In this document: positions 10,352-21,085 of the stretch, one piece after another
Layout of the letters: every line of letters starts with the position of its first letter
How positions within the stretch are numbered: position 1 is the stretch's first letter
From: Zoroaster sp. YZ-2022
Lineage: Eukaryota > Echinodermata > Asteroidea > Forcipulatida > Zoroasteridae
Assembly (NCBI GenBank): GCA_029582265.1
Contig: CM055823.1
Span: 4,836,001 to 4,900,000, forward strand
Reading direction: 5' to 3'
DNA: 64,000 nucleotides
Position numbers and translations under genes: made by a program
Notes under the pieces: generated by a model
The model's input: only the letters and a program-made list of their open reading frames with translations
The model's database searches: none
What the model was told of the DNA's origin: nothing

Positions 10352-11384
10352 TAGGTTTTCCCGGCCAAGTTCGTCAATTTAGCAGTCAAGTTAGTTTTCG
10401 TGCGTTCGTATTACAGTAATTTTGCTTATCCGTTTACTACCACGGTTCCAATGAAGAATTTAGGCATTCAATTTCGTTTTCAGATTTGCGTCATTTCGGA
10501 TTTGGTGCACATCCGTCATTCAATATCACCAGATTAACTTGAGGATTTGCACTCGAGTTTCATTTTCAATTTCGTTTACAGGCAATCAATTTCGCAAAAT
10601 GGGACGTCAAAAAAATAATTCGCACCAATCTTTCTTTAATCAGGTGTTTTTCTCGTTAATGTTTCTACATTCTTGTTTCATAGTTTACTTTGTTTTTATC
10701 ATTTGTTTCCACTTACATATTTCTCAATCAATGTGTTTTTGGGGGCATTCCTGAGAGGATACGCCATAAATAAACGTGTTACGCATTGTGGACACAATAC
10801 GTCTTGCACCTCAATGATGAATCTCTACGTGCTGGTCCGTGTGATTTGACAAATTGCAGCCGGTCGAGCCCAAGCATGATGCGGTTGTGGTATGGTGGCT
10901 ACGAAATCCCGAGGCTACGAGTTACTTAAAAGCATCAATAATGAACACGGAGTAACCATGGAGGAAGTTTTCTTCCTCCATGGAGTAACTAACAACAGAA
11001 CTCGACGAACGGAAAGAACTGAAGAAATTAATTCTGTTCTTCACGTCTTCCTGCTGTGGCTGGTGGTTGCAGGAATGAACCAATTGCCACAATAGCATCA
11101 GAGTATATCGCCCTGAATGGTTCAATAAACACACAATTGTACGTTACTGTAATCCCATGCATGTTCTTGAAAACAAGTTATTTTAATAAACCTCAGAGAA
11201 TGTAAATTCCCTATAGTGATAACTGCTGCATGAAAAGAGCACTTCTTTGACGGGGCGTGCAAGGAGCGGAAAATTTGCAATCTAACAAAATCGACCGATA
11301 ATGCTCGTCAAACGATACAATCACGTACGTAAGGTCACACAAATGTGACTGGCTCTGGCAAAAATTTAATATTTTTTCCCATTT
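10352..11384. other. no gene recognised; snapback hairpin at 10956-10983
   Basis: The spacer has a perfect hairpin: CCATGGAGGAAG, TTTT loop, CTTCCTCCATGG (10956-10983). Arms extend through GTAAC/AGTAAC. The same CCATGGAGGAA arm forms a hairpin at 43142-43169. ORFs at 10539 and 10892 are unsupported. Confidence 0.5.
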
Positions 11385-11622
11385 CTACAAATTTGGTATC
11401 AAATAAAAGAGGAAAAACTAGAAAATCAAACTATACCAAAATCTCACTTTTGAAAATTGGGTAGAAGTGAGATTTTGATATAGTTTGATTCTCATAGATT
11501 TTCCTCTTTCATTTGATACCAGATTTGTAGAAATCAGAAAAATCTGATTTCTACAAATCTGGTATCAAATGAAAGAGGAAAATCTAACTATACCAAAATC
11601 TCACTTTTGATAATTGGGTCCA
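11385..11622. repeat. palindromic cluster of a 100-bp unit
   Basis: The phrase ATTTCTACAAATCTGGTATC...AAAGAGGAAAATCT...CCAAAATCTCACTTTTG occurs three times with the middle copy inverted. The segment is therefore both a direct and an inverted repeat and could fold into a long hairpin. No coding content. Confidence 0.6.
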
Positions 11623-11634
11623 AGTTTAAACTGA

Positions 11635-11844
11635 AAGTGCCATCCGACTTGTTGAGCTCTTGAGATAATTTATCTCAGTATAAAGTCGACATCCTAAAAG
11701 TAGAATGTCGTCATCCCGAGATAAATTATCCTACTTTCAGGATGTCGACATCCTGAGATAAATTATGTTGGGATGTCGTCATCTTAAGTAGATGATGTCG
11801 TCATCTTGAGACAACTTAGGATCTCAACAAGTCGGATGGCACTT
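11635..11844. mobile_element. MITE with perfect 22-bp inverted ends
   Basis: The left end AAGTGCCATCCGACTTGTTG (plus AG) is exactly repeated inverted at the right end (CAACAAGTCGGATGGCACTT). The interior repeats GAGATAAATTAT and GATGTCGTCATC motifs in both orientations. No ORF. Confidence 0.75.
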
Positions 11845-12086
11845 CCAGACCTCCGTAGCCTACTTGGGTTTTCTAGACACGAGAACAAATTTTCACTAGG
11901 CCCAATTCGAGAATTTATGAAATACCCGATTCAAAAGCATGAAAATCGATCGATTTTTTATCAGTATGTTTTATTAATCACATTTTTTATACAGTCAAAT
12001 TTCATTAACATTTATTGTAAAATACGTTCAGTTTCAAATTGGGAAAAGATGATATACAAGGAATTTCAGTCGAGGTCTCTTCTTAA

Positions 12087-13045
12087 AGGCCGGTCCATAT
12101 ACTTCAAGCTAAAGCGAATGCGAAGCGAAATTCATGACGTCGACAATGGTTTGCGGCAAATATTCGCGGCGAAGGTTCGCAAAAGTTGAACACATTTCAA
12201 CTTGTGTGAACCATTATTGTACGGTCTACCGAAAAGTCAATTAGCCAAATTACAACGAGTCCAGAATGCTGCGGCCAGACTTGTGTTCAACACACCTAGG
12301 TTTCAGCATATAACACCAATTCTTCGCGAATTACATTGGCTACCTGTTTCGTTTAGGATTAATTTTAAACAATTTTTGTTAACTTTCAAGGCACTCCATG
12401 GTTTATCTCCAGTGTACATAAGAAATCTCATTAGTATTAACAAAGGTTCCCGTTATAATCTCAGGTCAAGTAGTAATGGTCTTGTTTTAGAGTACCCTAA
12501 GAGCAAGATGCTTGCTACGCTGGGTGCTAGAGCATTTTCATCGGCAGCCCCAGTGCTCTGGAATGCACCCCCGAGCCACATTCGCAATGAACAGACACTT
12601 GATTCTTTTAAATGTAAGATTAAAACATACATTTTTAATGAAGCTTTTGTAAATTAATTTCCTTAATTGTACTTTTGATGAGAACCAAGCCAGTTAGGCT
12701 ATATTCCTTTAATTAGTATAGGTAGGTTAAAGGCGTCTGTTTCCGGGAAAGATCGAGAGATCACCGATGCCAGTGGGGTATATTGACATAGATCATCCTC
12801 TGGCGGGACAAACGTAACCCCATACTGAGGTTTGGGAGCTGGCTTGGCAACCTCACCTGTTCTTCTGTTTGTATTCATATTTGTTTATTTAATGGTGTGT
12901 TTATTTTTGTTATGCGCTTTTGATAATTTTTAAATTGAAACAGCGCAATAGAAATTTTTAATTTATTATTATTATTATTACCATTCACTGCGAATGACGT
13001 AAAATTCGCTTCACATTCGCTTTCGCGTGAAGTATGAACCGGTCT
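12087..13045. mobile_element. MITE with GCCGGTTCATAC ends, interrupted by a LINE tail
   Basis: The left end AGGCCGGTCCATATACTTCA continues AAGCGAATGCGAAGCGAA...GACGTC. The right end is its inverse: GACGTAAAATTCGCTTCACA...ACCGGTCT. Inside is a LINE 3' fragment (about 12205-12985), making the element much longer than its ends suggest. The MITE must predate the LINE insertion. Confidence 0.65.
12205..12985 (+). mobile_element. 5'-truncated LINE 3' end (CR1/Jockey-type), partial RT ORF
   Basis: Codons 12205-12657 encode the C-terminal part of a non-LTR retrotransposon polyprotein, after the reverse transcriptase catalytic core. The recognisable run is LYGLPKSQLAKLQRVQNAAA, then LRELHWLPV, FKALHGLSPVYI and APVLWNAPP, followed by TAA. 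The YLDD catalytic core and endonuclease are absent because the copy is 5'-truncated. A 3' UTR of about 300 bp ends in an (ATT)n tail (12962-12980), usual for CR1/L2-group elements. It is dead as a mobile unit but its remaining frame is open, so it may be fairly recent. Confidence 0.75.
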
Positions 13046-13927
13046 ATGGATTCACCTTTGAAATGGCAGATAGCGTTTTTTGTAGTATTTCCTTTCAGTC
13101 TCAAACTGATGCCTTTCACGTTCCCATACAACGGACAATATTGTTTTATACTTGAATATTTCAGAAAATCTTTATCAAATTACACTTATATTTGACTAAA
13201 ACGTACTTTAAAACCTAAAAATCCTATTATTTTTCGATAACCAATATTTGCTAATGACTACAATTCTTCTGACGAAAAATATATGTTCTCGACCGTCTTT
13301 TCTTTTACTAAACCGTTTCAAGGTAAAACTACCTTTAAGATAGAGTACACTTGCTTTCAAGATAAAAAATCACCCTTTGAATGTTTTAGCTTATTACGTT
13401 ATGTGATGTGACGTCATAGGTCACATCGTGTATTATAAAAATATTGACTACTACAAGTGGTGCAATAAAACTAGCCTCACCAAGGAAGACTAGTTTTACA
13501 AGTGAAAACAGTCAATATTTATTTTATAACACCTCATACATAGATTCTGCACAATTTATTAAGAGACCTGCTACAATAAATCAAATCAACACATGATTTT
13601 CATTAACTTGACAACACTCCAAAATTAATTGAACTTCTGTAACACGTATTTATTCATGTTGTAACAACAGCATTGACGCGTTTAGACTATTTTCATTGGA
13701 TTTCAGGGGCTAGTTCATTGGTTGCCATGGGCTAGTTCATTGGTTGCCATGGGCTTGTTCATTGGATGCCAGGGGCTAGTTCATTAGTTGTCTTTCCTTG
13801 TTTGCTTGGCATTACAGTAAAAATAGCGAACATCATGTGACACGCTCTCAACCAATTACAAGAGGTGTTATAAAATGTATAGGCCTATCGATGCATTTAC
13901 AGCATTTTTTACCAATAATAAACACTG
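13046..13927. repeat. spacer with 24-bp tandem repeat (13708-13790)
   Basis: GGCTAGTTCATTGGTTGCCAT is repeated about four times at 13708-13790. AGGTGTTATAAAAT at 13863 is the inverse of ATTTTATAACACCT at 13522, suggesting another decayed inverted-repeat element. No gene is recognised. Confidence 0.5.
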
Positions 13928-14451
13928 CACTGTAAAAATTGTGTTTAGAATTTAAACACCCACAAAATAAACGCGTTTAGGAATGCGTTTAATGCTAAAC
14001 GGCCATCCTCTGTACATGTCACAAAGCTAAACGGCCATCCTCTGTACATGTCACAAAGCTAAACGGCCATCCTCTGTACATGTCACAAAGCTAAACGGCC
14101 ATCCTCTGTACATGTCACAAAGCTAAACGGCCATCCTCTGTACATGTCACAAAGCTAAACGGCCATCCTCTGTACATGTCACAAAGCTAAACGGCCATCC
14201 TCTGTACATGTCACAAAGCTAAACGGCCATCCTCTGTACATGTCACAAAGCTAAACGGCCATCCTCTGTACATGTCACAAAGCTAAACGTGCTTAGATTT
14301 TTGATACCTGTTCATATGGTTTTTAGCATTTAAACACACATCACACAGAAAAGCACAATTTAAACATGTTTTAGGCTAAACATGTGAAAAAAGTGGGTAC
14401 AAGCTAAGTGTTTAGAAATGTGTTTAAATTCTAAACACTATTTTTACAGTG
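13928..14451. mobile_element. CACTGTAA-ended MITE, family 1, copy 2, nine internal units
   Basis: Same ends as 9969-10351. The 32-bp unit is repeated nine times (about 13997-14288) against five in copy 1. Its right end is 32 bp below the stop codon of the P450 gene, so it probably lies in that gene's 3' UTR or just past its polyadenylation site. Confidence 0.75.
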
Positions 14452-14482
14452 TAAACACTGTATTTAAAAGGTCTGCAGATAT

Positions 14483-14679
14483 CTAAGTTTCTGTTGGAGT
14501 GGTCCTTAAGGTAGCGATCAATTTGTAGGGTTTTGGTGAGAAAGTCATTCTTAGTTCGCCTTCGAGGCTGATGGGCGGGGCATCTTCTGATAAGGTGAAG
14601 GTGAACTGCTGCAGAAGATGTGACAAGAAGAGAAACAACTCCATCTTAGCTAGATTCTCACCGGGACACAATCGTCGAC
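14483..14679 (-). CDS. P450 exon 3 (haem loop and C-terminus)
   Basis: The acceptor is TTATATTGTGTTCAG before GTCGACGA. The first two bases complete a Gly codon, then RRLCPGENLAKMELFLFLSH carries the haem-ligating cysteine and the L-helix. Ends ...TTPTET with TAG at 14485-14483. Confidence 0.88.
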
Positions 14680-17600
14680 CTGAACACAATATAAGAACAA
14701 CATGTGGTGGTGATTTCTTGTTTCAATTTAGTTATTATTATTTTTTTGGGGGGGGGGGGGGTGTTGAGTTAACCCAATGACCTACACCCCAAACACCTCA
14801 ACACCCCCTCCCATCGCCGATTTAGTCATTTGTCTATTTTTAAAGTTTTGCTTCATTATTGTTTATTAATTAACATTGAAGCAGGATAGATTCATTGCTT
14901 GTCGAAACATCGCACATGGACGTTTTACTAATAATTTGGTGAAATTTTGTTGTAAAATATCTCATTCCAAAGTGATTTACTTCTCAAATTGATGGTAATT
15001 GGCCTTACGTTTCGAACTTAGCAAAAATCCATCCAATTTTTCCTTTGAGAAAGAACCTGCTAGGTTAGAAACGAAAGGCCAATAACCATTATTAGGTTGG
15101 TAAGCAGTTTGCAATCAGCTTATTCTCTATTGACTTACATCACCTTTACAAGGGACATAGTAATGGACCGATTATACATACATACATGGATTTTTTTAAC
15201 ATATCATTCGTTAACTAAGATTGATTTCCGTCGGTCATCTCCGATTGATGACTGAAACTCATGTACTTCTAGAATTTTCTACGCTTTGCTTCTCTGCAAA
15301 AATGGTCTAAATCTGACGCCCCCCACATTCTTCCTGGCTTGATCAATAAGGTTCGGAACTTGGTGCCCCCTTTTTTGTTGTTATTATCATTGAAAAGAAG
15401 TTGCTTAACCTCACTCGAGTTAGGCTGCCTGACTATGTGCGCCGCAAATTTGGCCTGCTACTTCTTTATAAAGTCTGAGATTGAACACAAATTTGCTGGT
15501 GAAATAACGAAAACACGGACGTTACATCTTCAAACAAAACTAAACGAAGTACGTGATTAAACAACTCGCTTTGGTCAATAATTATCTTGAGCAATTCATA
15601 AAAAAAGCATATGAAATACATTTACAATCACACAGAAATAATAATAATAAAACAATACCTCTACTGAAAGCATTCAATATTTTATCTCTTCGATCAAGCT
15701 TTCCTGTTTCGTCAATAAACCTCTCTGGAACGAACTTGTCCGGATCCCCGGAGTCTTTCCATATCCCGACATCTCGGCTCATGGTCCAAAAGTCAGCGAT
15801 GACTATGGTGTCTTTAGGGATGACATAACCAAACAGTGTTGTGTCTTGAGATACGAAGTGTGGACCAACTAAAGGAATCACACATCCCAGCCGCTGAGAC
15901 TCGCATATGGATGCACAGGTGAACGGTAACTCTGACTGATCTGATAGTTTGGGTGAGCGGTTGCGATCAACGACTCTGTCGATCTCAGCTTGGACTTGTC
16001 GTTGGACATCTGGACGATTTACAATGTATAGAAATGCCCAACGGAGAGTCGATACTATAGTCTCTGTACCGCCAAGAAAAATATCGAATATTGACAGAAC
16101 GATGCTGTTATAGTCAATGTGGGTCGGCTTGTTGTTTTTCTTCTTCAGTGTCATTGCTCTGAGTAAGACATCTGTGAAGTCATTGGGATTATCTAGGTCT
16201 AATGTCTTACTGTGCTCGTCTACTTCGTGTCTTATGAAGTCTATCATGTAAACGACGAGGGACTTCGCTTCTTTAACACTCGGCAGGAACTTCAGTCGCT
16301 GCATGAACGGCATCATCGCCAGTATCGAACCGAAACCACGAATATCTGATAATCGATTCAGAGAATCGATAAACTTTCGATACCCGATGTCGGATTCATC
16401 GAATCTTTTACCGAAAGTGACTGCACAGATGACGTTGAAAGTGCTCCGTCTCAACACATCTTTAAGATCGAAAGCTTGGCCCTGTAATATCTTAATTTCC
16501 TTTGTAAGTTGTTGAACTTCGTTGGTGATTATTTCTTCAAAGGTTGTCTTGCCTGTGCCACGTTCATTCAGCAACATCGCAGTGTACATGCGTAACTCAT
16601 GCCATTTCTCCCCAGAAGACAAAAAAATTCCTGGTTTGGAAGAAAACAATTTATCTTAACGCACCTTTATTTCAACCTAAATAAACGCGTTTAAATGCTA
16701 AACAGCCATCCTCTGTCACAAAGCTAAACGTGCTTAGCTTTTTGACACTTGCTCATTATGATATTTAGCATTCAAACACATCACAGAAAAACACAATCTG
16801 AACACGTTTTAGGCTCAAAATGTGAAAAAACGTGAGTGCACGGCTAGAAATGTGTTTAAATTCTAAATATCATTTTTACAGTGCATCATAAAACTAACCT
16901 TTGAACGTTTTACTAATAATTTGGTGAAATTTTGTTGCAAAATATTCCCAAAGTGATTTACTTCTCAAAATGATGGTTATTGGCCTTACGTTTCGAACTT
17001 AGCAAAAATCCGTCCCATTTTCCTTTGAGAAAGAAACTGCTAGGTTAGAAACGAAAGGCCAATAACCATTATTAGGTTGGTAAGCAGTTTCGAACTCAGC
17101 AAAAATCCGTCCCATTTTCCTTTGAGAAAGAAACTGCTAGGTTAGAAACGAAAGGCCAATAACCATTATTAGGTTGGTAAGCAGTTTCGAACTCAGCAAA
17201 AATCTGTCCCATTTTCCTTTGAGAAAGAAACTGCTAGGTTAGAAACGAAAGGCCAATAACCATTATTAAGTTGTAAGCAGTTTCGAACTTAGCAAAAATC
17301 CGTCCCATTTTCCTTTGAGAAAGAAACTGCTAGGTTAGAAACGAAAGGCCAATAACCATTATTAAGTTGTAAGCAGTTTCGAACTTAGCAAAAATCCGTC
17401 CCATTTTCCTTTGAGAAAGAAACTGCTAGGTTAGAAACGAAAGGCCAATAACCATTATTAGGTTGGTAAGCAGTTTGCAATCAGCTAATTCTCTATTGTC
17501 TTACATCTCCTTTACAAGGGACATAGTAATGGACCGATTGAATAATCGGTCCATTACTACAATAGGTGTTCACGTTTTTGAGAAAACAACAAAATCTCTT

Positions 17601-19385
17601 ACATGTTTTGTTTTGATAATGTTTAACAAAAAGTTGTCTTTCTGCAATAAAAATCGACATATCAATTCCTAGCTGGCCAATCGTCATCGGGCAAGCTCGA
17701 TGGTCCGCGAGAGGTTAAGACGTCTGCACTAGTAAGAAGGAGGTCGTGGGTTCGAATGTTTTCTCTAAGATGAAAGCACTTTAGATTGAAACGTACACCA
17801 ACTTAACACAGAGTAAGGTTTTAGATGTTAATTTGATAATTTGGTAATAACGAAGTTGAACCTTCCCTTTAATAACTTATGGGATGAAATACAATTGAGA
17901 AGTAATAAATATTTACTGATAATTTCATATCCGGGTATTTGGAACTATCTGACATTTGTATGTTTGATACTTGGTATTTCTCTTGTAGGCAATAGGAACA
18001 TGGTAGCGCGGTGTCTTCATTAACCCTAACCTTCCCAAATCCTCCAAATTCCTCTTTGCTAAAGTGAAGGATTTTGAAGGATTGAGGTTACATGCTACAT
18101 GCTCTTTGCTAAAGTGAAGGATTTTGGAGGATTGAGGTTATTAGGCATACTTGCCTTTCCATGGTACATGTACATCCATGTTCGTTGTAGTGATTGCAAG
18201 GTAGGCAAAGTAACCTTGAGCCTTCATTTAATCCCAAATCCTCCAAAATCCTCTTTGCTAAAGTGAAGGATTTTGGAGGATTGAGGTTACATGCTACATG
18301 CTCTTTGCTAAAGTGAAGGATTTTGGAGGATTGAGGTTATTAGGCATACTTGCCTTTCCATGGTACATGTACATCCATGTTCGTTGTAGTGATTGCAAGG
18401 TAGGCAAAGTAACCTTGAGCCTTCATTTAATCCCAAATCCTCCAAAATCCTCTTTGCTAAAGTGAAGGATTTTGGAGGATTGAGGTTACATGCTACATGC
18501 TCTTTGCTAAAGTGAAGGATTTTGGAGGATTGAGGTTATTAGGCATACTTGCCTTTCCATGGTACATGTACATCCATGTTCGTTGTAGTGATTGCAAGGT
18601 AGGCAAAGTAACCTTGAGCCTTCATTTAATCCCAAATCCTCCAAAATCCTAAAGTGAAGGATTTTGGAGGATTGAGGTTACATGCTACATGCTCTTTGCT
18701 AAAGTGAAAGATTTACTTTCTGGAGGATTGAGGTTATTAGGCATACTTGCCTCTCCATGGTACATGTACATCCATGTTTGTTGTAGTGATTGCAAGGTCA
18801 GTGCTTGGGTCAGTGGACACTGTTTATTGCTCCATGCATGCAGGGAGGGTCCCTGGCCATGTACATGTATCATAATGATTGCTTTACTACTGGGATTTTG
18901 GAGCATTCAGGTATTTTGGAGTATTCAGGTAAATGGGCCTACGGAGTTAGAGTTAACCTCATTTGCACCGAGGCAGACTCTAAAGCACAATTTAAAAGTA
19001 ATGGGTCTTGCAAGACGACAATGTTAAACTTACCAGAGGCATTTGGATCAGACAGAATGTCTTGAAGCAAAGCAGAAGGAGGTTTGGCAATCGCGTGTTG
19101 ATTGACAAATGCTGACCGCATCGTAGTAAACTGTGTCACAACAACAACCAACTGCCCGCCAACATTAAGACTGTAAACATCATTCTTAAGAGCAAGACGT
19201 GACAGCCAACGACGAGTGTCACCTTCTTTCATGAGGGCAAGTTTGGGGAGAAACCCTAAAAGAGGCAAGCCTCTTGGTCCTGGTGGAAGGCGTTTGCGGT
19301 GTCTTAGAAGCAGTGCAACACCAAGAAAGATAACAAATCCGATGATAACTGCACTGAGATTGTAGATGGTTTCGAAACCGGCCAT
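14483..19385 (-). CDS. cytochrome P450, CYP2-clan, three exons, about 506 aa
   Basis: Exons 19385-19034, 16630-15659 and 14679-14483 join in phases 1 and 1 to give a full-length microsomal-type P450 monooxygenase, a haem-thiolate enzyme anchored in the ER. Visible landmarks: N-terminal membrane anchor (about residues 8-27), PPGP hinge (34-37), C-helix WHELR (127-131), I-helix GGTET (304-308), K-helix ESQR (361-364), PERF (419-422) and the haem loop FSRGRRLCPG with Cys446. Nothing essential is missing and the length is normal for the clan. The start at 19385 is chosen because it directly precedes the anchor; the upstream in-frame ATG at 19586 would hide the anchor. Vertebrate CYP2 genes usually have nine exons; only two introns occur here. 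The substrate cannot be inferred. Confidence 0.88.
14680..15658. other. P450 intron 2, with repeat fragment
   Basis: Donor GTATTG at 15658, acceptor CAG at 14680. Contains a G run (14750-14760) and one copy of the cluster seen five times at 16910-17470 (about 14910-15180: TTGGTGAAATTTTGTTG, GTTAGAAACGAAAGGCCAAT, AGTAATGGACCGATT). No further exon is needed to complete the protein. Confidence 0.6.
15659..16630 (-). CDS. P450 exon 2 (C- to K'-helix region)
   Basis: The acceptor is TTGTTTTCTTCCAAACCAG before GAATTT; the donor is AGTAGAG before GTATTG. The 972-nt exon holds 323 full codons: WHELR, the I-helix with GGTET, ESQR and PERF, ending at AFSR of the haem loop. It is an unusually long undivided exon for this clan. 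Confidence 0.88.
16683..16883. mobile_element. CACTGTAA-ended MITE, family 1, truncated copy 3
   Basis: Begins inside the element at CGCGTTTAAATGCTAAACAG with one shortened internal unit and ends at the right tip CATTTTTACAGTG. It lies in P450 intron 1, about 50 bp from the acceptor of exon 2. Confidence 0.65.
16910..17475. repeat. 97-bp tandem repeat, about five copies, in P450 intron 1
   Basis: Units start TAAGCAGTTTCGAACT at 17081, 17178, 17274, 17370 and 17467 (spacing 96-97). Each carries the inverted pair CTTACGTTTCGAAC/AGAAACGAAAGG-like arms. A single copy is at 14910-15130. Just right, GTAATGGACCGATT (17525) pairs with AATCGGTCCATTAC (17543) as a 14-bp hairpin. Confidence 0.7.
17476..18020. 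other. P450 intron 1 spacer
   Basis: Holds the 14-bp hairpin at 17525-17556. A GGTTCGAA phrase at 17750 is a decayed SINE box-B-like remnant. No exon is recognised. Confidence 0.45.
18021..18962. mobile_element. piggyBac-like MITE with 199-bp internal repeat, copy 1
   Basis: Ends are TTAACCCTAACC and GGAGTTAGAGTTAA, i.e. TTAA target duplications outside CCCTAAC-type tips, the piggyBac pattern. Inside, a 199-bp block (AAAGTGAAGGATTTTGGAGG, ATTGAGGTTACATGCTACAT, CCATGGTACATGTACATCC) is repeated about 3.5 times at 18061, 18260, 18459 and 18651. It lies in P450 intron 1. Confidence 0.6.
19034..19385 (-). CDS. P450 exon 1 (membrane anchor, hinge)
   Basis: Starts MAGFETIYNL, then a hydrophobic helix ending LLLRHRKR, then LPPGPRGLPLLGFLP. 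Ends GAT CCA AAT GCC TCT G before GTAAGT at 19033, phase 1. The exon gives 117 codons plus one base and joins exon 2 as ...NAS-G-IFLSSGEKW. Confidence 0.87.
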
Positions 19386-19719
19386 TTTGACGATTAAATC
19401 AAACCAAGTTTTTGTTAACGAAAAGTAGCTTGCATCCGTGTGTTTTAACCATCCTGAATAAAATGCAAGAATTCGACAGTGAAGTTCACCCGTTGTTGAC
19501 CTGTCTGCTGTTTGCGTATGATAACTGACTCTATCAATATCACTGAATGATCCATTATCAAATAATGATCGCAGAGCAAGGTCCAATTTCTATGAATAGA
19601 CGTCGAGGCTGAACTGAGCGCAGCTCTCGTTAACTGTGCACAGCTCCCGTTTACACATACGAGGGTCAAAGTTCAAACTCAACAGGGTCACGAGAAGCGT
19701 TTTCAAATGTTTAGACTAA

Positions 19720-20150
19720 TGCATCGTACATAAAAAGTATATGTAAATCATTAGGCCAAAAAAGTTTCAGGTTTCTGGTCATAGCTCAGCTTCAAAATAG
19801 GTGACTTGCTTTTTTTTTTTTTTTTTTAAATTTTTTTTTGGGTAATCTTTTTTATTTATTTATTTATTTTTTTGAACCAAGTAGTGAAAGACGTGGTATA
19901 TATTATTGGAATCACGCTACATTTCCCACATAAAAAGTATGGTGGCTAAGAAAGGCCTCACAAATCGGGCAAACGTTCACACCCCTTTGTGAAAAAGTCG
20001 TTTATATAACAGCACGGCAGAATTCATATCGATCCATCAACATTGGCTGCAATTGGACATCGTTTCATAGCAAAAGAAAAAAAACGAAAAATAGAAAAAG
20101 AAAAAAGGAAAACTAAAAAATGCCGACACGCGGGCTTTAGCAGCTTCAAG
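19720..20150. repeat. dispersed repeat, copy 1 (also at 61900)
   Basis: Phrases GGCAAACGTTCACACCCCTT, AAAAGTCGTTTATATAACAG, GCAATTGGACATCGTTTCAT and AAAATGCCGACACGCGGG recur in the same order at 61900-62100. A poly-T tract lies at 19810-19830. No ORF. It starts just upstream of the P450 5' region, so it may contribute to its promoter. Confidence 0.55.
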
Positions 20151-20164
20151 GGATCAAGGTGGGG

Positions 20165-20290
20165 GGGAATATAGTCCCTTTCTTCTTGAAGACGATCAGA
20201 GCATACTGATCGAAATCTCGAGTTATAACCAATTTGTTCTTATTAGAACCAATATTTACTACTTTCAAGAGAATTTTACATGGTGTCACC
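20165..20290. mobile_element. hairpin-module fragment of the inverted-repeat retroelement
   Basis: TTCTTGAAGACGATCAGAGC, then ATACTGATCGAAATCTCGAG, then TTACATGGTGTCACCG: the same order as at 664-775. Its GAAAC is changed to GAAAT. Confidence 0.55.
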
Positions 20291-20609
20291 GTAAACAGCC
20301 TTAGATCCTTCTTGATCATCACCCTGCAACCGAACTCTTACAACAATACACAGTTTGGTATCAACACGCATGTACATTTTCCTAACATTGTTAATTTGTG
20401 CTCGTTTGCAGACTGCCCCCGTTTCCACCATGGATCCGCCCATAATTTGCACCCTTTCTTTTGGGCACATCCAGTCTTGTTGTAAGGCTGGTTCATTTTG
20501 TTGGGAGTAGAAAGCTTAAAGTTTTAACGTCCGATCTTTGAATCTACCACAAGAAAATGTCCATTTCAGCAAAACCGAAGACCTAAAAATACACAGTAAA
20601 ACAAAGTGA

Positions 20610-21085
20610 CCTTAAGCCTTCATTTAATCCAAAATCCTCCAAAATCCTCTTTGCTAAAGTGAAGAATTTTGAAGGATTGAGGTTACATGCTACATGCATG
20701 CTCTTTGCTAAAGTGAAAGATTTACTTTCTGGAGGATTGAGGTTATTGGGCATACTTGCCTCTCCATGGTATATGTACATCCATGTTTGTTGTAGTGATT
20801 GCAAGGTCACTGCTTGGGTCAGTGGACACTCTTTATTGCTCCATGCATGCAGGGAGGGTCCCTGGCCATGTACATGTATCACTGCTTTACTACTGAAGAA
20901 TTTTGGAGGATTCAGGTTATGTGTAAGCAAGTGGGCCTAGGGAGTTAGGAAGGATTCAGGTTATGTGTAAGCAAGTGGGCCTAGGGAGTTAGGAAGGATT
21001 CAGGTTACGTGTAAGCAAATGGGCCTAGGGAGTTAGGAAGGATTCAGGTTATGTGTAAGCAAGTGGGCCTAGGGAGTTAGGGTTA
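20610..21085. mobile_element. piggyBac-like MITE relative, copy 2
   Basis: Carries the same block as 18021-18962 (CTACATGCATGCTCTTTGCT, CCATGGTATATGTACATCC, TGCAGGGAGGGTCCCTGGCC), then four tandem 53-bp units with GTGTAAGCAAGTGGGCCTAG, ending GGAGTTAGGGTTAA. The left tip is degraded. Confidence 0.55.

Noticed and set aside
12087..13045. A CRISPR-like or operon structure
   Set aside because: The regular repeats in this window are eukaryotic minisatellites or MITE ends without spacers, and genes have introns.
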